A DNA stretch of 32,046 nt from Prevotella sp. UBA6994 (lineage in GTDB: Bacteria > Bacteroidota > Bacteroidia > Bacteroidales > Bacteroidaceae), in contig DJXW01000008.1 in assembly GCA_002449845.1 (NCBI GenBank), forward strand, positions 1 through 32,046, written 5' to 3'. Within the stretch, counting starts at the first letter, position 1; the number at the start of each line of letters is the position of its first letter. The notes beneath the pieces are model-generated. The model saw only the letters and a program-made list of their open reading frames with translations, was not told where the DNA came from and did not search any database. The translations under genes and the position numbers were made by a program. Shown piece after piece: positions 1-6,105 of this stretch.

Positions 1-152
1 AATGTTAATTTTTAGAACTTACCATAAGTAATTTTCTCATACAGCTGAAATTAAGTTTGTTTCATGACAATAATCGAGTAAATAATATGCGTTCATAAAT
101 AAGGAACGAATAAAGCATGTGGCTGAATTTGAGTTGGATTTTTTCAATTTGT

Positions 153-335
153 TTATATAAGCTGATTATTAGACTTCTCTATACAGAAATTAGGTGATTC
201 GTAAGGAATTATTCTTTCCAATTCAATCCGACCCTTTTGGTATTTGGCAATAAATTGAATAATGAATGCTATTTGGCAATAGCAATTCAATGAAATTGCC
301 ATAAGGATTGTAAAAATTGTAGTACGTATTATCAT
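153..335 (-). CDS. small putative secreted protein of unknown function
   Basis: This 60-residue frame begins with a hydrophobic stretch (residues 1-20, ending in NCYCQ) that could be a signal peptide or membrane anchor, followed by a mixed polar tail. A TAnnTTTG-like box on the minus strand (355-362) lies about 20 bases before the ATG, which gives some support for expression. I recognise no family. It is isolated, with no partner on its strand, and it could be a chance frame in AT-rich DNA. Confidence 0.3.
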   Translation of the reverse strand: MIIRTTIFTILMAISLNCYCQIAFIIQFIAKYQKGRIELERIIPYESPNFCIEKSNNQLI

Positions 336-354
336 GTCTTAGTTGATTTTACAG

Positions 355-362
355 CAAAAATA
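355..362 (-). promoter_or_regulatory. putative -7 box for the small minus-strand ORF
   Basis: On the minus strand this reads TATTTTTG, a match to the Bacteroidetes -7 consensus TAnnTTTG. No convincing -33 TTTG lies 19-22 bases upstream, so this is weak support. Confidence 0.3.
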
Positions 363-412
363 CATCTTTTTCGTCTTTTTTTTCTTTTTTATCTCAAAAA
401 ACTTCATTTTGA

Positions 413-454
413 TGTTTACCTTTTTGCTTTTGGGGGTATTATAAGACGTAAACA
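413..454 (+). promoter_or_regulatory. inverted TGTTTAC...GTAAACA site upstream of the broken secreted-protein gene
   Basis: TGTTTAC (413-419) and its exact inverse GTAAACA (448-454) are separated by 28 bases. The same pair with the same 28-base spacing occurs upstream of the intact paralogue (2584-2625), and the GGGTATTAT block between the arms is also conserved. Conservation of arms and spacing suggests a regulator site or core promoter. A LytTR-domain protein encoded at 3114-3497 is a candidate binder by proximity only. Confidence 0.5.
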
Positions 455-489
455 ACAATTAATTAGTAACAATTTAAAAACAAAAGAAA

Positions 490-819
490 ATGAAAAAATT
501 AGTTCTTACATTTGTCGCCTTCATGGCAGTTGCAACAACAAGTTTTGCACAATATTTACGGTTTACAAACCATGCTCACCTGTAACTTATAACGCACCAA
601 GCGTGACCTACACCGTACCAAAGGTAACTTACAGACTACTCTACCAAGGGTAACAGTAATCCCTTCACTGGTTCAACAGGCTATCGAGCAAGAGATTATT
701 CAAGTGAAGCTTACAATTATGGAGCAGGACATACCATTCATTCAGGTTCACGAGGAGGTCAGTACTACTATAACAGCAATGGTCGTAAAACATACGTACC
801 TAAGCGCAACCTGTGGTAA
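490..819 (+). pseudogene. broken copy of the secreted basic-domain protein gene (frameshift plus internal deletion)
   Basis: This is a degenerate duplicate of the intact gene at 2660-3103. The upstream region, signal-peptide codons (MKKLVLTFVAFMAVATTSFAQ-like) and the C-terminal half are nearly identical. It differs by a one-base loss just after the signal peptide (near 557-565), which brings a TAA into frame within about 10 codons. It also lacks about 110 bases relative to the intact copy (the part corresponding to roughly 2806-2920). The original reading frame can still be followed to its TAA at 817-819, but no single frame covers it. A terminator-like hairpin follows at 835-871. Confidence 0.85.
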
Positions 820-834
820 TCAAACATGAAAGGT

Positions 835-871
835 ATGAATCCCTTGCAAGATGTTTTTGCAAGGGATTCAT
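835..871. terminator. bidirectional hairpin terminator
   Basis: There is a perfect 15-bp inverted repeat: ATGAATCCCTTGCAA (835-849), a 7-base loop, and its complement (857-871). It lies between the convergent pseudogene (+) and the nuclease-like gene (-), 4 bases past the latter's stop codon. There is no strong T-run, so it could equally act as an RNA-stabilising 3' structure. Confidence 0.6.
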
Positions 872-875
872 GCTA

Positions 876-1472
876 TTATGGATTATCCTTAAACCATTGT
901 TCAACTTGACTCAGAAGTGCTTGGCCTTTCAGACCATTCAATTTAAACTGCTCCAATACATCCACTGGGAGATATTGCCTTATCAGACCTTTTGCTTGAG
1001 CATCTTCATGGTTTAACGCATAGACGTTTACATCTGGTATGTTCCAAGCATTTAACACATGGCGGAGACTTCTCTTTAAAGCATCTTGTATAGGTATCAT
1101 CCATTCCGTTTTGTTACCATGCACAACCAAGTATAAGGCATATTGTAGTTTTCCGATGTCTTGCATTTTAATACTATCGGGAAGTCCGTCTTTATAATTC
1201 TTCTCATGCCGATCCAGCATGATTGCATTGAACATCAACAAAGTGTCAACAAATTTCTGCACAATACCAGTGATATAATCATCAAATTCCACTCCATTCT
1301 TCGGTTGTGGCGAGGAACTCTTTGCTTCTATCATGGCGAGTTTCCCATTAATCATAGCGAAAAACTCACAGGCTTTGAGACTATCATAATCGTTCATGAT
1401 GTCTGATTTCTCTATCGGAAAAGAATCTTTGTCAGAGCAAGAGAACATCATATTGGATTCTACAATTTCCAT
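876..1472 (-). CDS. putative PD-(D/E)XK nuclease, partner of the adjacent ATPase
   Basis: This 198-residue protein has no signal peptide. Near the N-terminus it has the pattern ACEFF (Glu36), a short hairpin NGKL, then MIEAKSSSP (Glu49-x-Lys51). This acidic residue followed by E-x-K on the next strand is the layout of a PD-(D/E)XK nuclease core. The rest is mainly predicted helices and a VVHGNKTEW strand, with no recognised motif. The ATG begins one base after the stop of the upstream ATPase gene, so the two are almost certainly co-transcribed and translationally coupled. By analogy with other ATPase-nuclease pairs it may be the effector of a defence module; this is inference. The protein could also be a non-catalytic partner. 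Confidence 0.6.
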   Translation of the reverse strand: MEIVESNMMFSCSDKDSFPIEKSDIMNDYDSLKACEFFAMINGKLAMIEAKSSSPQPKNGVEFDDYITGIVQKFVDTLLMFNAIMLDRHEKNYKDGLPDSIKMQDIGKLQYALYLVVHGNKTEWMIPIQDALKRSLRHVLNAWNIPDVNVYALNHEDAQAKGLIRQYLPVDVLEQFKLNGLKGQALLSQVEQWFKDNP

Positions 1473-1473
1473 A

Positions 1474-2478
1474 TCACTCCAAGTCTATTTCGCGTTTATA
1501 TATGTTGATAGATTCCTGTATAATAGGATTCTCTGGCATTCCGTTGAAAAGGTCACTTTGCTGGATACAGTCTTTTTCAAAAGAGAACGTCGGTATATGT
1601 ATCTTCTCTTGATGGGCCATTATATAGAGATTCTTAATGACAAAATAGGAATGTGTTGAAAGGAAGAACTGAATGCCTGCCTTTGCCAACATGACGATAA
1701 TCTCCAAGAATCGGTGAATCATTTCAGGGTGTAGATTAGCTTCAACCTCATCAATGATAATAACTGACTTATTTGTAAGGTAGTGGTTGCCTAAAAGTAA
1801 ATCAAGAATTGACAGTTTCTTTATTCCTTCAGAAGTCAATGACAGGTCATACTTATATTTGCCGTTCTTAAATTTCCACTCACTACGTTCTACATCATAT
1901 TCCAGTCTGCCGCCAATAATATCCTCTAAGGACTGACGTGCTTGAGCAAACGTAGCATAGTTGCGTCCTTTGGTTGTCGGAGCAAGTGCCTTTGACAAAT
2001 CAACGTAGGTGTCGTCAAACCCGAACTCAGCATACCTGTCTCGCGATTCCATAATTATCTCCCGCAATGATAGCAACTCTTTTGCAGGAATAAAAATCGA
2101 ATTGTCTGTGGTACGTGGAGCAAATGTATTAGTAAGATTCTGAATCTGCTTGGTTGTTGAAGGACCGAAAGAATACTCAAATCGTTCATCTTGATCAGAC
2201 ACCAATTGAAAAGTAAAAATAGTGCTTCCCTTTTTAACTATCTCGCCCAAGGCAGATTGGAATGTCCAATATAGCTTCTCGGAAAGAATGTCTTTATCGC
2301 TTCTAATATTCTGTCCTCGTTTGAATTGTTCTATGGTCTTTATGGAAGCATACAAGGCTTTTAACAAAAACGTTTTACCCATTCCATTTTTGCCAATAAG
2401 CAGATTTATGTTTTGCAATCCTTTTGCCTCCAACTTGCTTATTGGTCCTAAAGAAGATAAAAATAATTCAGTAATCAT
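1474..2478 (-). CDS. AAA/ABC-type ATPase (AAA_15/AAA_21-like), candidate defence ATPase
   Basis: This 334-residue protein has Walker A GKNGMGKT (residues 29-36), an ABC-signature-like LTSEG (214-218), Walker B SVIIIDEVEANLHPE (about 238-252) and a switch motif FLSTHS (272-277). This is the architecture of the stand-alone ATPases related to RecF/SMC and OLD heads. The region between Walker A and the signature (about 40-210) probably holds the family-specific insert. No TOPRIM domain is fused, so the nuclease function, if any, would come from the next gene. The start is supported by a TATTTTTG box at 2507-2514. The pair sits alone between two copies of an unrelated secreted-protein gene, which suggests an acquired or relocated cassette. 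Confidence 0.85.
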   Translation of the reverse strand: MITELFLSSLGPISKLEAKGLQNINLLIGKNGMGKTFLLKALYASIKTIEQFKRGQNIRSDKDILSEKLYWTFQSALGEIVKKGSTIFTFQLVSDQDERFEYSFGPSTTKQIQNLTNTFAPRTTDNSIFIPAKELLSLREIIMESRDRYAEFGFDDTYVDLSKALAPTTKGRNYATFAQARQSLEDIIGGRLEYDVERSEWKFKNGKYKYDLSLTSEGIKKLSILDLLLGNHYLTNKSVIIIDEVEANLHPEMIHRFLEIIVMLAKAGIQFFLSTHSYFVIKNLYIMAHQEKIHIPTFSFEKDCIQQSDLFNGMPENPIIQESINIYKREIDLE

Positions 2479-2506
2479 GATGTGTTTGAATTATATGTTT
2501 ACGATA

Positions 2507-2514
2507 CAAAAATA
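2507..2514 (-). promoter_or_regulatory. putative -7 box of the ATPase/nuclease operon
   Basis: The minus strand reads TATTTTTG, matching TAnnTTTG, 28 bases before the ATPase ATG. I see no good -33 TTTG at the expected distance. Confidence 0.4.
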
Positions 2515-2583
2515 CTGTTTATTTTGAAATTAGCAGTAATTTCATATGTTTTTTTTCTAAATTCTCAAAAAAAACTCATTATA

Positions 2584-2625
2584 TGTTTACCTTTTCTCTA
2601 TTTAGGGTATTATTCGATGTAAACA
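2584..2625 (+). promoter_or_regulatory. inverted TGTTTAC...GTAAACA site upstream of the intact secreted-protein gene
   Basis: TGTTTAC (2584-2590) and GTAAACA (2619-2625) are separated by 28 bases, exactly as upstream of the broken copy (413-454). The conserved block GGGTATTAT lies between them. The region from here to the ATG is otherwise conserved between the two copies, so the site belongs to the duplicated unit. Confidence 0.5.
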
Positions 2626-2659
2626 ACAACTATTAATAACAATTTAAAAACAAAAGAAA

Positions 2660-3103
2660 ATGAAAAAATTAGTTCTTACATTTGTCGTCTTCATGGCAGT
2701 TGCAACAACAAGTTTTGCACAGTATTTCACCACTTACAAACCATGTCAACCTATAACCTATAATGTGCCGAGCGTGACCTACACCGTTCCAAAGGTAACT
2801 TACAGCGTTCCCAGCACAGTAAACTACAACACAACTTCAGTCTGTGGATATAGCCGTAGCAATGGCACTTACGTTCAGCCTCATGTTCGAACAATACCCA
2901 ACAACACGAACTGGGATAACTTCTCTACCAAGGGTAACAGTAATCCCTTTACTGGTTCAACAGGCTATCGCGCAAGAGATTATTCAAGTGAAGCTTACAA
3001 TTATGGAGCAGGACACACCATTCATTCAGGTTCACGAGGCGGTCAGTACTACTATAACAGCAATGGTCATAAGACATACGTTCCAAAACGTTCAATGTGG
3101 TAA
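2660..3103 (+). CDS. small secreted protein with a PBCV-type basic adaptor-like C-terminus
   Basis: This is a 147-residue exported protein. The signal peptide spans residues 1 to about 20 (KKLVLTFVVFMAVATTSFAQ). Next come short repeats around VPSVTYTVPKVTYSVPS (about 36-52), then a Ser/Asn/Gly-rich linker. The C-terminus, HSGSRGGQYYYNSNGHKTYV, resembles the PBCV-specific basic adaptor domain (pattern GPRGGxYYxxxxGxKxYV). That domain's function in Bacteroidetes is not established. A broken paralogue lies at 490-819 with the same upstream region. The LytTR gene begins 11 bases downstream on the same strand, so the two are likely one transcript. Confidence 0.8.
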   Translation: MKKLVLTFVVFMAVATTSFAQYFTTYKPCQPITYNVPSVTYTVPKVTYSVPSTVNYNTTSVCGYSRSNGTYVQPHVRTIPNNTNWDNFSTKGNSNPFTGSTGYRARDYSSEAYNYGAGHTIHSGSRGGQYYYNSNGHKTYVPKRSMW

Positions 3104-3113
3104 TCTTACAAGT

Positions 3114-3497
3114 ATGTTAACTATCAAGAATAAAAATGAAGTTATCTTTATCCAATTGAATAGTATATTATATATTCAAGCAGATGGTAATTATTGCAAC
3201 ATCTACCTTGTTGATGGTGGCGTGATTAACACGCTCACCTATCAACGGGCAGAAATAGCAAGAATGATGGATGAGCAATTGTCAAAAGAATGCAGAAAGC
3301 AATTCGTGTTGCTTGGAAGATCATACCTGATAAACACGAGTTATGTTTTACGCATCCAGCCAAGCAAACAATTACTGACATTTAGCGTCAACAGTTTTGG
3401 TACTTGCAATAAAACGAACATCAAGGCAACGTCTAAAGCTCTCAACATCTTGATGGAAGAAATTGATAAATTGTCATCGGAAACAAAAGAAACATAG
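3114..3497 (+). CDS. stand-alone LytTR DNA-binding domain protein
   Basis: This 127-residue protein is essentially one LytTR domain. It has an N-terminal strand KNEVIFIQLNSILYIQADGN, then the typical YCNIYLVDGG, the ...QFVLLGRSYLINTSYVLRI segment (the LytTR R/HrSyivN region) and a C-terminal helix. There is no receiver or sensor domain, so it is not a classical response regulator. I chose the ATG at 3114, because the longer frame from 2844 runs through the secreted-protein gene. LytTR-only proteins in other phyla are often controlled by a neighbouring membrane protein; a small membrane protein is encoded at 4216-4362, but a functional link is inference. Likely targets include the duplicated TGTTTAC/GTAAACA sites. 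Confidence 0.85.
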   Translation: MLTIKNKNEVIFIQLNSILYIQADGNYCNIYLVDGGVINTLTYQRAEIARMMDEQLSKECRKQFVLLGRSYLINTSYVLRIQPSKQLLTFSVNSFGTCNKTNIKATSKALNILMEEIDKLSSETKET

Positions 3498-3566
3498 TTT
3501 CGTACCTGCCACACACTCTTTCATACACCACGACAAAAAGTATTTATCAATTTGATTTCATTTTAT

Positions 3567-3574
3567 TATTTTTG
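3567..3574 (+). promoter_or_regulatory. putative -7 box for the Gln/Asn-rich secreted protein gene
   Basis: TATTTTTG matches TAnnTTTG. It would start a transcript near 3581 with a leader of about 100 bases before the ATG at 3682. No clear -33 TTTG is at the standard spacing. Confidence 0.4.
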
Positions 3575-3681
3575 TCTCATAGTTAAACGGAGCGATTGCC
3601 AACATTGGTGACAATTCCCCGCTCTGAAAAAGGACAACTGCTGATATGGGGAATGAGTCGGCATATAACTCAATAATCGAT

Positions 3682-4146
3682 ATGAAGAAAATAATCTTGT
3701 TATTTGGCTGTTTGTGCCTTTCATCAGTTATAATGGCACAAAACTACAATGGTTCTGACATTGAACGAATGATGCAACAGAGAATGCAGCAACAATCTCA
3801 ACAAAACTATGACAACAGAACAAAAACACAACAACGCAGTAATGGAAACTATGGCAATAACAATCGTTATAATCGGCCAAACAACTCTTATGGCATGGCT
3901 CAAGCAGAGAGAACAATCCAAGGGGTTTATATATATAACAATCAATTGGCTGTAGTTAGGTTAAGATACTTTAATGGAAAGATTACCCATTATAGTACTT
4001 CTCGTGACATGACAAATCGTGAGCAATGGCAAAGTATGTATCCAGATAATCCACATCCAACGCATACGACAATAGATGGACAACTTGCAAGAGAATACAA
4101 ATACAAAGTTTCCGTTCAAGGTACAACTATTTATTTCAACCTATAA
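3682..4146 (+). CDS. secreted Gln/Asn-rich protein of unknown function
   Basis: I set the start at the internal Met (MKKIILLFGC), because it opens a clear signal peptide (residues 1 to about 20, ending SSVIMAQ). The upstream in-frame Met at 3646 would put 12 polar residues before it. The mature protein has a Gln-rich stretch (about 30-50), an Asn/Arg/Tyr-rich stretch (about 60-78), and a globular-looking C-terminal part of about 75 residues beginning near TIQGVYIYNNQ and rich in beta-strand patterns (VYIYNNQLAVVRLRYFNGK, YKVSVQGTTIYFNL). No family is recognised. It follows the LytTR gene but with its own probable promoter. Confidence 0.65.
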   Translation: MKKIILLFGCLCLSSVIMAQNYNGSDIERMMQQRMQQQSQQNYDNRTKTQQRSNGNYGNNNRYNRPNNSYGMAQAERTIQGVYIYNNQLAVVRLRYFNGKITHYSTSRDMTNREQWQSMYPDNPHPTHTTIDGQLAREYKYKVSVQGTTIYFNL

Positions 4147-4215
4147 GTATCTTATTCCATACTGAAAAAACTTTGAATATATGATTGGATAGGAGATTTG
4201 ATAAACACTTAGAAT

Positions 4216-4362
4216 ATGGGATTTATTATTGGATGTGTGGTTTACGTCGCCGTATGTGAGGGTATCTGCAAAATGTTAGATTTAGATGAATTTAATAGCA
4301 GAGCATGGGTGTACGCAATTGTTGGTGTTGTAGGAAGCTTTTTACTAAATACTATGATGTAA
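4216..4362 (+). CDS. 48-residue putative membrane protein
   Basis: This frame encodes 48 residues. It has two hydrophobic segments, MGFIIGCVVYVAVCEGIC (about 1-18) and WVYAIVGVVGSFLLNTMM (about 31-48), joined by a charged loop with KMLDLDEFNSRA. That fits a small two-pass membrane protein. It sits 69 bases after the secreted-protein gene and just before a strong terminator hairpin, so it is likely the last gene of this transcript. Function is unknown. A role beside the LytTR regulator, as in regulator/membrane-inhibitor pairs, is speculative. Confidence 0.55.
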   Translation: MGFIIGCVVYVAVCEGICKMLDLDEFNSRAWVYAIVGVVGSFLLNTMM

Positions 4363-4383
4363 AGAGTGATTCCATCCTATCTC

Positions 4384-4425
4384 AAAAAAGATTGGCAAGA
4401 AAAAATAATCTTGCCAATCTTTTTT
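4384..4425. terminator. strong bidirectional terminator
   Basis: There is a perfect 17-bp inverted repeat: AAAAAAGATTGGCAAGA (4384-4400) and its complement (4409-4425), with an 8-base loop. A-run and T-run flank the stem, so it works as an intrinsic terminator on both strands. It separates the forward small-gene cluster from the reverse pafA gene. Confidence 0.9.
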
Positions 4426-4455
4426 GGAATATCAATTTCAATCGTCTTTTCCTTT

Positions 4456-5952
4456 CTATCTCTCCATTCCCACCACAGGTTGAATGGCATTGCCGATACA
4501 TGAATTGGGCATTTCGATGTGCAACATAGCGCAGATGGTAGGGGCAATATCTACGATGTACGTAGGCAAGGACGTGCTGCCATGCTTAACGTGCCAACCC
4601 AGGAAAACAAGGGGGATGTGTGCATCATAGGGGTTCCATTGACTATGGGTAGTTCCAATGTAATCGTCCTTGAACTTCCATGAGAACATTTGTGAACGAG
4701 GGATTGCCACGATGTCGCCTGAGCGCAGACGATTGTAACCGTTGATGATGCGCTCACGGATGATTTGAGGAATAGTAGCGGTGCTTGCCTTGGCACAATC
4801 CACCACGTAGAGCAAATCATCTTCTTTCAGCAACTCATCAATAACCACTTGTTTCACGTCATCAACGTTGAGGTTTCCACTCTCAATCTGTGCATGGTCA
4901 AGATAGAAGAAGTCGCCATGATGAGCCAGCACCAACTTGTTGAAGCCAAACTTGGCAGCCAGTTTCTCATTGATAGTCTTCATCAAGCCAGAAGCATCCC
5001 AACCATTGGCATATATCTTGTGCTGCTTGAGATAATTGGGGTTGTGAGCACCACCGTGGTCGGCAGAAAGGAACAGCAAATAACCATCCTTGCCATATTG
5101 AGAATCAAGGAGGGAGAGGAATTTTGCCAACTCCTTGTCAAGTGTCATATATGCTGCTTTCGTCTCTTCGGAGCGAGTGCCGTATGAATGGGCAATCGCA
5201 TCGGTGGAAGAAACACTGATGGTAAGCATGTCGGGATAGTCGCCCTTTCCCAATTGCTCGTTCTGCAAGACAGCCTCAGCCATCTTAAAGGTGATGGAAA
5301 CACCTTCCGGCTTCATTTTCTGGTCTTCGTTTTTCTTGGTGGCATTCTGCTTGTTGAATTGTTCTACCCACTTGGGCAGCTCCTCCATGTAATACGTACT
5401 CGTCACAAAATGTCCCACCTTATTATCATACCAGTAAGCGGCATTGGCAGAATGTCCAGCAGGGAAAATGGCAGCCCTGTCCTTGAGCGCAACGCCAATG
5501 ACACGCGACTTGAAATTAGTTGCCAATCGCAATTCATCACCAATGGTAGTTGCCTTGTTGTTGCGTGGCGACATCTTGCCAGCACTTGAAGTTGTACCAA
5601 CGCCCTTTACCGTAGAGTCGCTACAACAATACATTTCCTTGCCTTTCTCCATGAAATTGTTTCCTGCTATCCCATGCAAGGCAGGAACAGAGCCTGTATA
5701 GATACTGGTATGGCCTATGGCGGTAACGGTGGGCAGGTAATTAATCATGGTGTTCTCACAAGAGAATCCCTCATCTACCAACCTCTTCAGTCCACCTTCA
5801 CAGAAGTCCTCGTAATAATAGTAGAGATAATCCCAGCGCATTTGGTCAACCACAAGACCTACCACCAACTTAGGTCTCTCCACCTTATTGCCACCCCATG
5901 ACAAGGTAAAAGACACCAAAGCCATCATCAACGATAAAAACGACTTTTTCAT
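4456..5952 (-). CDS. pafA: PafA-type alkaline phosphatase
   Basis: This 498-residue exported phosphatase (signal peptide about 1-20) belongs to the alkaline phosphatase/nucleotide pyrophosphatase superfamily. Metal ligand Asp36 (VVDQMRWDY), nucleophile Thr77 (PTVTAIGH) and Asn98 (HGIAGNN) have the same spacing as the known PafA active site. Lys157 and Arg159 (ALKDRA) match the substrate-binding Lys/Arg pair of PafA, a monoesterase signature. Later motifs include SSTDAIAHSYG, LSADHGG (Asp/His metal ligands) and THSQWNPYDAHIPLVF. PafA enzymes release phosphate from organic monoesters in the periplasm. The gene is monocistronic, ends at a shared terminator and is divergent from the PurF-like gene. 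Confidence 0.9.
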   Translation of the reverse strand: MKKSFLSLMMALVSFTLSWGGNKVERPKLVVGLVVDQMRWDYLYYYYEDFCEGGLKRLVDEGFSCENTMINYLPTVTAIGHTSIYTGSVPALHGIAGNNFMEKGKEMYCCSDSTVKGVGTTSSAGKMSPRNNKATTIGDELRLATNFKSRVIGVALKDRAAIFPAGHSANAAYWYDNKVGHFVTSTYYMEELPKWVEQFNKQNATKKNEDQKMKPEGVSITFKMAEAVLQNEQLGKGDYPDMLTISVSSTDAIAHSYGTRSEETKAAYMTLDKELAKFLSLLDSQYGKDGYLLFLSADHGGAHNPNYLKQHKIYANGWDASGLMKTINEKLAAKFGFNKLVLAHHGDFFYLDHAQIESGNLNVDDVKQVVIDELLKEDDLLYVVDCAKASTATIPQIIRERIINGYNRLRSGDIVAIPRSQMFSWKFKDDYIGTTHSQWNPYDAHIPLVFLGWHVKHGSTSLPTYIVDIAPTICAMLHIEMPNSCIGNAIQPVVGMER

Positions 5953-5987
5953 AATTATAAATTAAAATGTGAAATTGATTTAGTGTA

Positions 5988-5995
5988 CAAATTTA
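5988..5995 (-). promoter_or_regulatory. putative -7 box of pafA
   Basis: The minus strand reads TAAATTTG, a full match to TAnnTTTG, with about 35 bases to the pafA ATG. The -33 region is not clear. Confidence 0.5.
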
Positions 5996-6024
5996 CGTTT
6001 TTTTCCACATATATTTATGAATTC

Positions 6025-6057
6025 TTGCAAAAAACGGTCATTTTTTTTGTAATTTTG
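6025..6057 (+). promoter_or_regulatory. promoter of the PurF-like gene
   Basis: A -33-like TTG (6025-6027) lies 22 bases before a -7 TAATTTTG (6050-6057), so a start near 6063-6065 would leave a leader of about 40 bases. Confidence 0.6.
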
Positions 6058-6105
6058 CAACCGTGAAATAGAAATATCATTATATCCTCAATTACAAACA
6101 ACAAT

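Noticed and set aside
1..152. Gene or RNA at the left edge
   Set aside because: AT-rich sequence with no open frame, stem or promoter pattern that I could support.
2497..2502. A GTTTAC near the start of the ATPase operon, as a possible third site of the TGTTTAC/GTAAACA type
   Set aside because: The inverted partner is absent at the expected 28-base spacing; a lone six-base match is likely by chance.
2844..3113. N-terminal extension of the LytTR protein frame back to 2844
   Set aside because: The extension is an out-of-frame reading of the secreted-protein gene; the LytTR domain begins at the ATG at 3114.
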